The translations under genes were made by a program, and so were the position numbers. A stretch of DNA of 64,000 bases from Mycobacterium asiaticum (GTDB lineage Bacteria; Actinomycetota; Actinomycetes; Mycobacteriales; Mycobacteriaceae), in contig NZ_LZMH01000023.1 in the NCBI RefSeq assembly GCF_001673635.1, forward strand, positions 1-64,000, read 5' to 3'. Under the pieces are notes generated by a model. That model saw only the letters and a program-made list of their open reading frames with translations, was not told the DNA's origin and ran no database searches. The stretch's first letter is position 1, and every line of letters starts with the position of its first letter. Positions 56,646 through 64,000 of this stretch are shown here, piece by piece.

Positions 56646-56758
56646 ACGGTCCGCGCTTCGCGCACGACGACGCGTCATTCGTCACCGGCGAACGCTGGAG
56701 GTCAGCGAAGGCTATCTGAGCGGGTTTAGCGGCCATATCTTGCGGGCAACCGTGGCCA

Positions 56759-57115
56759 ATGGCTACCGATGACGCAGGTTCTGTCGATGCCGCCGACTTC
56801 CCCGAGGAAGGCGGACCCGGTGACACCCTGAACGCGGAAGAGTCCACCGACTCCGACGAGCTGCGGAACAACGACGGGGACATCGTCGTCGACCCGCCCG
56901 AGGATTGGAGCGGTGCCGACAAGTTCGGCATGACCGCGCGCGAAGAACGAGAGGGCGAATCGCTCGACGCGCGACTCGCCGCGGAACAACCCGACGTCAC
57001 TGAGCAGGCGGCCACCAGCCCGATCCCGGACGACGAAACAGGCCGAGCCCATCGGGGCCAGATCGACGGCGCCCCAGAAGACGGCGATTCGCTGTACCAG
57101 GTGGTCGACGAGTAG
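56759..57115 (+). CDS. Acidic small protein, DUF5709-like
   Basis: A 118-residue, strongly acidic, probably disordered protein. The block VVDPPEDWSGADKFGMTAREEREGESLDARLAAEQPD resembles the DUF5709 family of actinobacteria (W-x-x-A-D-K-F-G-x-T-x-x-E-x-x-E-G-E-x-L-x-x-R-L). It ends RGQIDGAPEDGDSLYQVVDE. No signal peptide or membrane span. Function unknown. Its stop abuts the stop of the convergent TetR gene. Confidence 0.78.
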   Translation: MATDDAGSVDAADFPEEGGPGDTLNAEESTDSDELRNNDGDIVVDPPEDWSGADKFGMTAREEREGESLDARLAAEQPDVTEQAATSPIPDDETGRAHRGQIDGAPEDGDSLYQVVDE

Positions 57116-57814
57116 TCAGGGATTGCTTTTCCAGCCGGCCACCCCGATTGCGATCATGCGCAGCTGCTTGACCGCGATCCGGTGAATGTCCTGCAACGCC
57201 TCGGTGCTCTGCGCGTCTTCGATGGCTTCGGCGATCACGATCATCGAGTTCACGAAGAGGCTGGCCAGCACGTTGAGGTCCTCGGTGCTCCATTCGTTGA
57301 GCCGCGGGAAACGCGCCAGGTCGGTGGCCAGTTCGGAAGTGATCAGCCGAATCTCGGTCCGGATCGCATACCGGAGCACCGAGACTCCGGTGGAGCGTTC
57401 GCGGGCGATGAAGCGCCAGTGTTCGCGCTGTTCGGCGACGCTGCCAACCAGGATCTCGACCGACGATTCGATCACCCGGTTCGGGTCCAGCTTTCCGGCG
57501 CGCGCGCCGCGCAGCGTGTCCCGCAGGCTGCGGAACGATTCGTCGATGAGCACCAGGCCGAGCGCCTCCATCGACTCGAAGTGCCGGTAGAAGGCCGCGG
57601 GCACGATCCCGGCCTCCCGGGTCACCTCCCGCAGGCTCAGCCCGCTGAAGCTGCGATCGTTGAGTGCCTTTAGCGCCGCGGCGATGATCGCGCGCCTGGT
57701 GGCTTCCTTGCGTTCCTCGCGCGAAGGGCTTTCCCGGCCGTTGGAACCGCGCGAGTCACGGGCCCTGTCCTGGCCCGATCGCCGCGAGTGTGAGCTAGGA
57801 GTACGACTGTTCAC
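57116..57814 (-). CDS. TetR-family regulator of the desaturase operon
   Basis: A 232-residue TetR protein. A charged N-terminal tail (RRSGQDRARDSRGSNGRES) precedes the helix-turn-helix (EERKEATRRAIIAAALKAL, SLREVTREAGIVPAAFYRHF). The ligand domain follows (ESSVEILVGSVAEQREHWRFIARERST). The GTG at 57814 (then NSRTPS) is the first start downstream of the longer frame and itself lies within the palindrome GTTCACTATGTGAAC, implying autoregulation. It is divergent from the reductase/desaturase genes, so it probably senses acyl-CoA or fatty acid and controls unsaturated lipid synthesis (inference). Confidence 0.88.
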   Translation of the reverse strand: MNSRTPSSHSRRSGQDRARDSRGSNGRESPSREERKEATRRAIIAAALKALNDRSFSGLSLREVTREAGIVPAAFYRHFESMEALGLVLIDESFRSLRDTLRGARAGKLDPNRVIESSVEILVGSVAEQREHWRFIARERSTGVSVLRYAIRTEIRLITSELATDLARFPRLNEWSTEDLNVLASLFVNSMIVIAEAIEDAQSTEALQDIHRIAVKQLRMIAIGVAGWKSNP

Positions 57815-57823
57815 TATGTGAAC
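57809..57823. promoter_or_regulatory. TetR operator in the regulator/desaturase divergent promoter
   Basis: GTTCACTATGTGAAC, a perfect 6-3-6 palindrome overlapping the TetR start codon. A second GTTCAC half occurs at 57887-57892 and an 8-bp palindrome GTGTACAC at 57876-57883, right before the reductase ATG. The arrangement suits repression of both directions. Confidence 0.7.
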
Positions 57824-57883
57824 CGTAACACAGAGCCGACGAATCCCTTGACCACCTGCGGGAAACGGTGCGACGGTGTACAC

Positions 57884-58969
57884 ATGTTCACTCAAACTTT
57901 CACTCGGACGATCGCCAAGCGGGTCCTGAGTTCCGACCTTATCGATCTGCTCACCGGGCCGCATGGCGTCGACCGGTACACCGAGCTTGTGACGCCGACC
58001 TGGACGTCGGGCGAGGCCCGCGCCAAGGTGGTTGACGTCCGGCGCACTACGCCGCGCAGCGTCACGCTGACGCTGGCACCGAACGCCGCGTTCACTGACC
58101 GCTACACCGTCAGGGCCGGGCAGTTCGTCAACGTCACGGTCGAGATCGACGGGCGCAGGCACTCCCGCTGCTACTCACCGGCCAACGTCGAGGGCAGCAC
58201 GCACCTCGAACTCACCATCGGCGTGCACGACGGCGGGCTGGTCTCGACTTACCTGTACGAGCGGGCCCGTCGGGGCATGGTCGTCAGCCTGGACGGCGTC
58301 GGGGGCGACTTCGTGCTGCCGGTTCATCGGCCCAAGCGGATCCTGCTCGTGTCGGGTGGCAGCGGCATCACGCCGGTCATGGCGATGCTGCGCACCCTCG
58401 TCGCCGAGCGGCACCAGCAATTCCGCAGGGGCGAGATCGCCTTCGTCCACTACGCCCGCACCCCAGAAGAGGCCTGTTACCGCGAGGATTTGGCCGCAAT
58501 GCGCGGGGTACGGGTGCTGCACGGCTACACCCGGTCCGGTGACGGCGACCTGCAGGGCCGCTGCGGCGCCGAGCACCTGGCCGCCGCCATGGAATCACCC
58601 GACGCGGTGTTCGTCTGCGGGCCAACCGCTTTGGTCGACGCCGTACGGCAGCACTGTGAAAACGTGTTCACCGAAAGCTTCGTGCCGCCGGTGATCGAAG
58701 TGCCGGCCAATCCCACCGGCGGGCGAGTCAGCTTCGCCGACAGCAAGGTCGACGTCGTCGACGACGGTCGCTCCCTGTTGGAGCAGGCCGAAGCCGCCGG
58801 CCTCTCCCCGGAGAACGGATGCCGGATGGGCATCTGCCACACCTGCACGCGTCGCAAGACCTCGGGCACCGTACGCAACCTGGTCACCGGCGCCGTCTCC
58901 ACCGGAGCCGACGAGAAGGTCCAGATCTGCGTTACCGTCCCCGTCGGCGACGTCGAAATCGACCTCTGA
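57884..58969 (+). CDS. Ferredoxin-type NADPH reductase partner of the acyl-CoA desaturase (Rv3230c-like)
   Basis: A 361-residue flavoprotein with a C-terminal plant-type [2Fe-2S] domain. The FAD motif RHSRCYSPAN and the NAD(P) motif LLVSGGSGITPVMAML are in the middle. The cluster cysteines are C313, C318, C321 and C349. This is the architecture of M. tuberculosis Rv3230c, which passes electrons to DesA3, and a desaturase gene follows 41 bp later. The GTG at 57818 is in frame but lies in the operator; ATG 57884 gives MFTQTFTRTIAKRVL, typical of the family. Confidence 0.93.
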   Translation: MFTQTFTRTIAKRVLSSDLIDLLTGPHGVDRYTELVTPTWTSGEARAKVVDVRRTTPRSVTLTLAPNAAFTDRYTVRAGQFVNVTVEIDGRRHSRCYSPANVEGSTHLELTIGVHDGGLVSTYLYERARRGMVVSLDGVGGDFVLPVHRPKRILLVSGGSGITPVMAMLRTLVAERHQQFRRGEIAFVHYARTPEEACYREDLAAMRGVRVLHGYTRSGDGDLQGRCGAEHLAAAMESPDAVFVCGPTALVDAVRQHCENVFTESFVPPVIEVPANPTGGRVSFADSKVDVVDDGRSLLEQAEAAGLSPENGCRMGICHTCTRRKTSGTVRNLVTGAVSTGADEKVQICVTVPVGDVEIDL

Positions 58970-59010
58970 CAGCCCCACCAAACACACCAAAAGACTTAGG
59001 AGGAAAAGCC

Positions 59011-60117
59011 ATGCCTCAGGAGAAGATCACCCTCACCAAGGAGCAGGCCGAGGCCTTCGGCCGCGAACTCGACGCCATCAAGGAACGCGAGATGGCAGAC
59101 CTCGGCGAAGAAGACGCCGAATACATCCGGCGCATGATCAAGATCCAGCGCGGGCTGGAAGTCGGCGGCCGAGCGCTGCTGTTCCTGCCGCCCGCCTGGC
59201 TGCTGGGCACCGGGATGCTCGGCATCGCGAAGATCATGGACAACATGGAAATCGGCCACAACGTCATGCACGGCCAGTACGACTGGATGCGTGACCCGGC
59301 GATCTCGGGCCGCGACTTCGAGTGGGACACCGCCTGCCCGGCCGACCAGTGGCGGCACTCGCACAACTACATGCACCACACCCACACCAACATCGTCGGG
59401 ATGGACCGCGACATCGGCTACGGCATCCTGCGGATGAGTGAGGACCAGCGCTGGACGCCATACTTCCTGGGCAACCCGGTCTACGCGTTCCTGCTGATGG
59501 TGCTGTTCCAGTACGGCGTCGCCCTGCATGAACTGGAAACCGAGCGCATCCGCGCCGGCGAGATCAGCCTGCGGGACAAGCGCGACACCCTGAAGGAGAT
59601 CTGGAAGAAGACGCGTCGCCAGTCGCTCAAGGACTACGTCGCCTTCCCGCTGCTGGCCGGCCCGTTTGCGCCGTTCGTCTTCACCGGTAACCTGACGGCC
59701 AACCTGATGCGCAACGTGTGGTCGTACATGATCATCTTCTGCGGCCACTTCCCGGACGGCACCCAGGAATTCACCATCGAGGAGACCAAGGATGAGACCC
59801 GCGGCCAGTGGTACTTCCGCCAGGTGCTCGGTTCGGCGAACCTGACCGGCGGCAACCTCTTCCACGTGCTGTCGGGCAACTTGTCGCACCAGATCGAGCA
59901 CCACCTGTTCCCGGACATGCCGGCCCGCCGGTACCCCAAGATCGCGCCCGAGGTGCAGGAGATCTGCGAGCGCTACGGCATCCCCTACAACAAGGGCCCG
60001 CTGCTCAAGCAATTCGGCACCGTGGTCCGCAAGATCGTGCGGTTGTCACTGCCCGACTCGGTGCGGCTGCGCCGCAAGCCCACCGCGCCCGCCGAGTTGG
60101 AGTTGGTAGCCGCGTAA
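59011..60117 (+). CDS. Membrane acyl-CoA (delta-9) desaturase, DesA3-like
   Basis: A 368-residue integral-membrane di-iron desaturase. The three histidine clusters are complete: H83 and H87 (IGHNVMHGQYDW), H116/H118/H122/H123/H125 (RHSHNYMHHTHTN), and H293/H297/H298 (LSHQIEHHLFPD). It would place a double bond in stearoyl- or palmitoyl-CoA using electrons from the reductase upstream. It is shorter than M. tuberculosis DesA3 (~427), mostly by a shorter N-terminus, and several DesA3-type paralogues exist in mycobacteria, so it may be one of these. TTAGGAGG before ATG 59011 fixes the start. Confidence 0.92.
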   Translation: MPQEKITLTKEQAEAFGRELDAIKEREMADLGEEDAEYIRRMIKIQRGLEVGGRALLFLPPAWLLGTGMLGIAKIMDNMEIGHNVMHGQYDWMRDPAISGRDFEWDTACPADQWRHSHNYMHHTHTNIVGMDRDIGYGILRMSEDQRWTPYFLGNPVYAFLLMVLFQYGVALHELETERIRAGEISLRDKRDTLKEIWKKTRRQSLKDYVAFPLLAGPFAPFVFTGNLTANLMRNVWSYMIIFCGHFPDGTQEFTIEETKDETRGQWYFRQVLGSANLTGGNLFHVLSGNLSHQIEHHLFPDMPARRYPKIAPEVQEICERYGIPYNKGPLLKQFGTVVRKIVRLSLPDSVRLRRKPTAPAELELVAA

Positions 60118-60136
60118 GGGACGAGGCCGGGCCGAT

Positions 60137-60203
60137 GGCGCCGAGACTGCGTCCAGGGTGTGTCACTTCGACATCGGGTCACCCTGGACGCAGCCTCGGC
60201 GCC
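60137..60203. terminator. Long inverted repeat downstream of the desaturase gene
   Basis: Arms 60137-60160 and 60180-60203, 24 bp with one mismatch and a 19-nt loop; core GACTGCGTCCAGGGTG / CACCCTGGACGCAG. It begins about 20 bp after the desaturase stop and precedes the SRPBCC gene. It probably terminates the desaturase operon. Its sequence is unrelated to the GAGCAGACGC-type hairpins. Confidence 0.7.
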
Positions 60204-60225
60204 ACATTGGGTGGACAATGGCTTG

Positions 60226-60741
60226 GTGCAATGGACCGGCGCACGGTATTCGGACACCCCGACGGTAGAAGGCACGACGTGGGTCGACGCCGACCAGCAC
60301 CGAGTCTGGGATTTGATTTCCGATATCGAGCTGATGCCGACCCTCAGCAACGAGCTGTTGGCCGTCGAGTGGCTGGACGGCGCCACCGGTCCGCGGCTCG
60401 GATCCCGGTTCATCGGGCACAACGAGCACGACGCGTTCGGCCGGTGGTCCACCACCTCACAGATCATCGCCTGTGACGAGCCGCACGAATTCGCCTGGGC
60501 AGTAGGGGAACCCGAAACCCCGTCGGCTATCTGGCGGTTTCGGCTGACCTCCCGGGACGGCGGCACCGCGTTGTCGTTCTGGACCCAGCTGGGGCCGGGC
60601 CGGTCCGGGTTGTCCAGCGCCATCGACGCCATGCCGGACAAGGAACAGAAGATCGTGTTCGTGCGGCTACGGGAGTTCGAGGCCGCGATCGACAAGACGC
60701 TGGCGGCGATCAAGAGGTTGGCCGAACACGGGGTCCGCTGA
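60226..60741 (+). CDS. SRPBCC (START-like) family protein
   Basis: About 171 residues with the SRPBCC fold: VEGTTWVDADQHRVWDLISDIELMP near the start, GSRFIGHNEHDAFGRWSTTSQII, then WRFRLTSRDGGTALSFWTQLGPG and a long C-terminal helix. The longer frame from 60160 runs back through the inverted repeat, so GTG 60226 is preferred. Its stop overlaps the ATG of the LLM gene (TGATG), so the two act together, perhaps the SRPBCC protein binding or shaping the substrate of the flavin enzyme (inference). Confidence 0.78.
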   Translation: MQWTGARYSDTPTVEGTTWVDADQHRVWDLISDIELMPTLSNELLAVEWLDGATGPRLGSRFIGHNEHDAFGRWSTTSQIIACDEPHEFAWAVGEPETPSAIWRFRLTSRDGGTALSFWTQLGPGRSGLSSAIDAMPDKEQKIVFVRLREFEAAIDKTLAAIKRLAEHGVR

Positions 60742-61787
60742 TGCGGACCGCCACCACCGTCGAACTGTCCGCGGGCCCGAACGCCAGACAGACCGCCGAC
60801 TTTGTGGTCGAGTCCGAGCGACTCGGGCTCGACGTCTGCTGGGTGGCCGAGGCATGGGGCGCCGATGCGCCGTCGGCGCTGGGGTACCTGGTGGCCCGAA
60901 CCGATCGGATGTTGCTCGGCTCCGGGGTCATTCAGGTCGGTACCCGCTCGCCGGTGCTGATCGCCCAGACCGCGATTACGTTGTCCAACCTTTCCGGCGG
61001 GCGGTTCCTGCTGGGTCTGGGGGCCTCGGGCCCCCAAGTGATCGAAGGCCTGCACGGCGTCGCGTTCGCGCGCCCGCTGGCCAGGGTCACCGAAACCGTC
61101 GAGGTGATCCGCCAAGCCTTCGAAGGCGGCAGAATCTCATACTCCGGCAAGGAGATTCAGATTCCGCGCCCCGGCGGGGACGGAAAACCGATGCGGTTGT
61201 CGACTCGCCCGGAACACGCCATCCCGATCTACCTGGCCACCCTGTCACCGGCGATGTTGCGGCTGACCGGAAGGATCGCTGACGGATGGCTGGGCACCAG
61301 CTTCGTCCCAGAAGGCGCCGACGACGCCTACTTCGCGCATCTCGACGAGGGCCTGGCGTCCGCCGGTCGCCGTCGCGCCGACATCGACATCTGTCAGGGC
61401 GCCGAAGTCGCTTTCGCACCGGACGAAGACGCGTTGCGCGATATGGTTGCCACCCGCAAGGCGGAACTCGCGTTCAGCCTCGGCGGCATGGGGTCGGCCA
61501 CCACGAACTACTACAACCAGGCCTACAGCCGGCAGGGCTGGGCTGAGACGGCCGCGGCGGTGCGGGAACGCTGGCAGGCCGGCGACCGTGCCGGAGCGAC
61601 CGGCCTGGTCACCGACGACATGGTGCTGGCCACCACGCTGATCGGCACCGAGGAGCGGGTGCGGGCCCGCCTGGCGGTCTGGCGCGACGCTGGTGTGGAC
61701 ACCGTCCGGCTCTATCCCGCCGGGGAGACGCTCGATGCCAAACTCTCGACACTGGGCCGCGCGATCGAGCTGGTCCGCGAAACCTAG
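60741..61787 (+). CDS. LLM-class F420-dependent oxidoreductase
   Basis: A 348-residue luciferase-like TIM barrel: SERLGLDVCWVAEAWGADA, ARTDRMLLGSGVIQVGTRSP, LSNLSGGRFLLGLGASGPQVIEGLHG, RPLARVTETVEVIRQ. The ASGPQVIEGWHG-type block is characteristic of F420-dependent members near methylenetetrahydromethanopterin reductase (here LHG). It starts inside the SRPBCC stop and its end overlaps the convergent DUF1214 gene by 4 bp. Substrate unknown. Confidence 0.9.
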   Translation: MRTATTVELSAGPNARQTADFVVESERLGLDVCWVAEAWGADAPSALGYLVARTDRMLLGSGVIQVGTRSPVLIAQTAITLSNLSGGRFLLGLGASGPQVIEGLHGVAFARPLARVTETVEVIRQAFEGGRISYSGKEIQIPRPGGDGKPMRLSTRPEHAIPIYLATLSPAMLRLTGRIADGWLGTSFVPEGADDAYFAHLDEGLASAGRRRADIDICQGAEVAFAPDEDALRDMVATRKAELAFSLGGMGSATTNYYNQAYSRQGWAETAAAVRERWQAGDRAGATGLVTDDMVLATTLIGTEERVRARLAVWRDAGVDTVRLYPAGETLDAKLSTLGRAIELVRET

Positions 61788-62896
61788 TGCGCCGCAGTGG
61801 GCGCGTCGGACACCTTGACGAGTTCGACTTGCGGGCGTGCCGGCACACTGTCCGCGAGGAACCATCGGAATGCGAGATTCCCGCGCGGATAGCCAAGCGT
61901 GGTCAGCGAATTGGGATGCTCGGTCCTGTTCCGGGACAACACGATCGTCACCGAGCCGTCAGCGTTGGGCACCGCGCTGTGCCCGTTGACCGACCAACGG
62001 GCATCGGGACCTTCCGCGGGGCCGTAGGTCGCCATGAACTGGTTCCACACCACCATGTTCCAGAATCGGCACGACGGCGGCCGGTGCGTGATCACGAGCG
62101 CCTCTTCGTCGTCCAGTACGAAACTTCCGTAGGCGTAGCAGGCGTCGCGCGCCGACCAGCCGAAGTTGGCGTCGGGAACCTGGTAGGGGTCTGCGAATTG
62201 GTTTGCGGTATGGGCGACTTCGTGTCCCAGCGAATGCTGCCCGTCGGCCCGGCTGCCGACCGGCAGCGGCACGATCGCGAACATGGTGCGTAACCAGGTG
62301 GCCGCCGCCCGCAATCGGTCGGCGGTTTCGTTGTCCCCGTGTGCGATCGGGTCGGGTTCATCGAGCGCCTCGATATTCCAGACCACTGGGCGACCGGTCA
62401 GTGGGTCGGCCTGGTAGTCCCGGGTCATCAGGGCGGCCGCGTCGGGCGTCGGCGGGAACTCGAACGAGAAGTTGCCGTCGGCGTCGATGTCGAGATCGGT
62501 GTCGCGCACGATCGCCACCACCCGGTCTGACCATGCCCCAGGCGAGGGCTCGTTGTACGCGGTGACCGAAAAGTACACGCTGTCACCCTTATTGCCGCTG
62601 ATGCGGTAGTGCCGGTCGGGGTCGACCGGGCACATGTAGTAGTACGCGTCGGTGTTGTCGCCGCCCCATCGGCGGTCGCGCCGGAAAGGCGTGTTGACCG
62701 CCACGAACTGCGGGCGGCCGGGCTCGGTGAACAGGTAGCTGTCGAACGCGACCCCGAGGGTGGCGGCGAGCATACGGTAGCCGTCGGCCACGTGCCGCTC
62801 GTCGGTGACCGCGCGGTCACCCTCGAGGAAGGAGCTGTCGAGGTCGCCCAGTGCGCTCAACAACTCCCGCCACGCGGTCGTCGATTCGTGCTTCAT
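61784..62896 (-). CDS. DUF1214-containing protein
   Basis: A 370-residue protein. It opens STTAWRELLSALGDLDSSFLEGDRAVTDERHVADGYR and contains DRHYRISGNKGDSVYFSVTAYN, then the C-terminal DUF1214-type segment (GNLAFRWFLADSVPARPQVELV). Members occur in steroid- and xenobiotic-degrading actinobacteria, but no enzyme activity is established. AAAGGA precedes ATG 62896. It overlaps the TetR gene upstream by 4 bp, so the regulator and this gene form one unit. No signal peptide is visible. Confidence 0.87.
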   Translation of the reverse strand: MKHESTTAWRELLSALGDLDSSFLEGDRAVTDERHVADGYRMLAATLGVAFDSYLFTEPGRPQFVAVNTPFRRDRRWGGDNTDAYYYMCPVDPDRHYRISGNKGDSVYFSVTAYNEPSPGAWSDRVVAIVRDTDLDIDADGNFSFEFPPTPDAAALMTRDYQADPLTGRPVVWNIEALDEPDPIAHGDNETADRLRAAATWLRTMFAIVPLPVGSRADGQHSLGHEVAHTANQFADPYQVPDANFGWSARDACYAYGSFVLDDEEALVITHRPPSCRFWNMVVWNQFMATYGPAEGPDARWSVNGHSAVPNADGSVTIVLSRNRTEHPNSLTTLGYPRGNLAFRWFLADSVPARPQVELVKVSDAPTAAH

Positions 62897-63468
62897 GCGC
62901 TGATTCCTTTCAGGAGCAACGTGGTGGTGCGATCGATCCAGGCGTCGTCGAGGCCGTTCGGGCGGGTGAGCAGGGCAAGCAGGATGACCCCGGCGACCGC
63001 GTCGGCCAGTTCGGCCGCGGTCACGTCGGCACGCACGTCGCCGCGCGCGGCGGCCTCGTCCAGCCACCCGGCCAGCGTGCCGCCGATCAGGCCGGAGAAC
63101 CGTTGCAGCAGTGCCGAATGCAGGCTGGGATCGGCGGCCATCTCGCCGATCAGCCCCGGCAGCGCGGCCCTGGCCGCCGGCGTGGTCAGCACGGCCATTG
63201 TGCGGCAGACCATTTCGCGCATGTCCTGGCGCAGGGACCCCGAGTCGGGAATTGCCGTCGCGGCGTCGATCGGGAACACCGCCTCGTGGACGAGGTGCGC
63301 CTTGCTGGGCCAGCGCCGGTAGATCGCCGGCTTAGAGGTGCCGGCCCGCTCGGCGATGGCCGAAACCGCCAGTCCCGCATACCCGGTCTCGGCGAGCAAC
63401 TCCACGGTGGCGGCCAGCACCGCGGCGTCGATACGCGGATCGCGGGGGCGGCCGAAGTCTACTACCAT
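62893..63468 (-). CDS. TetR-family regulator
   Basis: A 191-residue TetR protein. The helix-turn-helix spans residues ~10-58 (DAAVLAATVELLAETGYAGLAVSAIAERAGTSKPAIYRRWPSK in outline), followed by HLVHEAVFPI and a C-terminal ligand domain of the TetR_C_11/16 type. ATG 63468 (MVVDFGRPRDPRID) is preferred; the extra 13 codons to 63507 would cross its own palindrome. It is divergent from a sulfotransferase gene, with 28 bp between starts, and likely controls both directions. Confidence 0.88.
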   Translation of the reverse strand: MVVDFGRPRDPRIDAAVLAATVELLAETGYAGLAVSAIAERAGTSKPAIYRRWPSKAHLVHEAVFPIDAATAIPDSGSLRQDMREMVCRTMAVLTTPAARAALPGLIGEMAADPSLHSALLQRFSGLIGGTLAGWLDEAAARGDVRADVTAAELADAVAGVILLALLTRPNGLDDAWIDRTTTLLLKGISA

Positions 63469-63485
63469 TACGAAACTCAGAGTAA
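63468..63485. promoter_or_regulatory. Candidate TetR operator in the regulator/sulfotransferase promoter
   Basis: Nested inverted repeats between the divergent starts: TTAC (63468-63471) with GTAA (63482-63485), and ACTC-A-GAGT (63475-63483). The site would cover both promoters. Confidence 0.5.
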
Positions 63486-63496
63486 CATAAGTCGCC

Positions 63497-64000
63497 GTGA
63501 CCGCCACCGTTCAACTAGACGACCTCGCCAACCCCCGGTTCAGCCCGGAGGCCCAGCCGATCCTGGACATGATGGCCGGGCTGGCCGCGGACTGCCCGCT
63601 GGACGCCGAGGCGCTGCACGCCCGGGCCAGTGCCGACACCGGCCTGCACGATTTCGGTCCCGCGGACTACCGGGAACGACTCGACGTCTACCTGGCGGCG
63701 CTGCGGGAGATCGACGGCGTGCACGGGGCCGGCGTGGTCAATTTCTACGGCCAACTGCTGCAGTTGCTCAAGAACCGCCTGCTGCTGGCCGACCTGTTGA
63801 ACCGGCATCCCGAGATCAACGACATCGGGTTGCGCTCGCCGGTCGTCATCGCGGGCCTGCCCCGCACCGGCACCACCCATCTGCACAACCTGCTGGCGGC
63901 GCCGCCGACGTTCCGCACCATGCCGTACTGGGAGAGCAACGAGCCCTTCCCGCTGCCGGCCGAGGCCGGCCAGGAACCGGATCCGCGACGGATCCGGATG
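63497..64000 (+). CDS. Sulfotransferase family protein, N-terminal part
   Basis: The first 168 codons of a gene running off the window. After an N-terminal helical region (PRFSPEAQPILDMMAGLAADCPLD), the PAPS-binding loop appears as IAGLPRTGTTHLHNLLAA near residue 122, the 5'-phosphosulfate signature of the sulfotransferase_3-like family common in mycobacteria. The visible part ends soon after MPYWESNEPFP. The start is GTG 63497. Related proteins sulfate lipids or glycolipids, though many remain uncharacterised. It is divergent from the TetR regulator. Confidence 0.87.
   Translation, partial: MTATVQLDDLANPRFSPEAQPILDMMAGLAADCPLDAEALHARASADTGLHDFGPADYRERLDVYLAALREIDGVHGAGVVNFYGQLLQLLKNRLLLADLLNRHPEINDIGLRSPVVIAGLPRTGTTHLHNLLAAPPTFRTMPYWESNEPFPLPAEAGQEPDPRRIRM

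Overview
The window is high-GC, gene-dense mycobacterial chromosome. It carries mycobacterial signature genes: antigen 85C, the L,D-transpeptidase LdtA, the giant P-type ATPase CtpI, TreS-Mak, PepA, and many SDR, LLM-flavin and fad genes. Gene order follows the M. tuberculosis Rv0107c-Rv0133 backbone: ctpI, rhomboid (Rv0110-like), OafA-type acyltransferase (Rv0111-like), ldtA, oxyS, oxcA, fadD7, fusA2, PPOX (Rv0121c-like), pepA, treS, mak, fbpC, htdZ, fadE1 and GNAT (Rv0133-like). Long accessory blocks interrupt this backbone, so it is a non-tuberculosis-complex Mycobacterium. Rv names are from memory of that genome; no search was run. I saw no rRNA, tRNA, CRISPR array, transposase or phage gene.

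Layout. 1-8.1 kb: end of a DUF222-type gene, ctpI, and an ECF sigma factor with a SnoaL-like tail divergent from an SDR/DUF899 pair. 8.2-9.6 kb: rhomboid protease and an SRPBCC gene. 9.6-23.3 kb: an accessory catabolic island between the Rv0110- and Rv0111-like genes. One arm (minus) encodes a beta-propeller/SMP-30-like protein, a GntR/UTRA regulator, an acyl-CoA ligase and an SDR. The divergent arm (plus) encodes SDR, Rieske oxygenase, LLM flavin oxidoreductase, Baeyer-Villiger-type monooxygenase, SDR and a CaiB-type CoA-transferase, with every junction overlapping. Two near-identical 12-bp palindromes lie in the divergent promoter and are the likely GntR operators. The substrate is unknown. 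An enoyl-CoA hydratase follows.

23.5-32.1 kb: acyltransferase, O-methyltransferase, then an M-box (ykoK-type) Mg2+ riboswitch with its terminator, a possible 26-codon leader ORF, a small conserved-looking ORF and an Nramp-family transporter whose metal-site residues look like those of the Nramp-related Mg2+ transporters. The transporter carries a single-base frameshift. A carboxylic acid reductase lies on the other strand. 32.2-40.7 kb: ldtA/oxyS, oxcA/fadD7 (oxalate metabolism), a membrane protein, fusA2 and a PPOX protein. 41-47.2 kb: pepA, treS-mak (trehalose to maltose-1-phosphate), a DUF1275 membrane protein, a tandemly duplicated terminator and fbpC.

47.4-57.1 kb: MarR-ABC exporter operon, a GlxA-type regulator divergent from a CrtC/AttH-like gene, a phosphodiesterase, htdZ, fadE1, a small membrane protein, a GAF-ANTAR regulator, two tandem GNAT paralogues and a DUF5709-like protein. 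57.1-64 kb: a TetR regulator divergent from a two-gene acyl-CoA desaturase system (reductase plus DesA3-like desaturase) with a clear palindromic operator, an SRPBCC/LLM pair, a DUF1214 gene with its TetR regulator, and the start of a sulfotransferase cut by the window end.

Many start codons were moved from the longest reading frame to one with a ribosome-binding site or family-consistent N-terminus; each entry says so.
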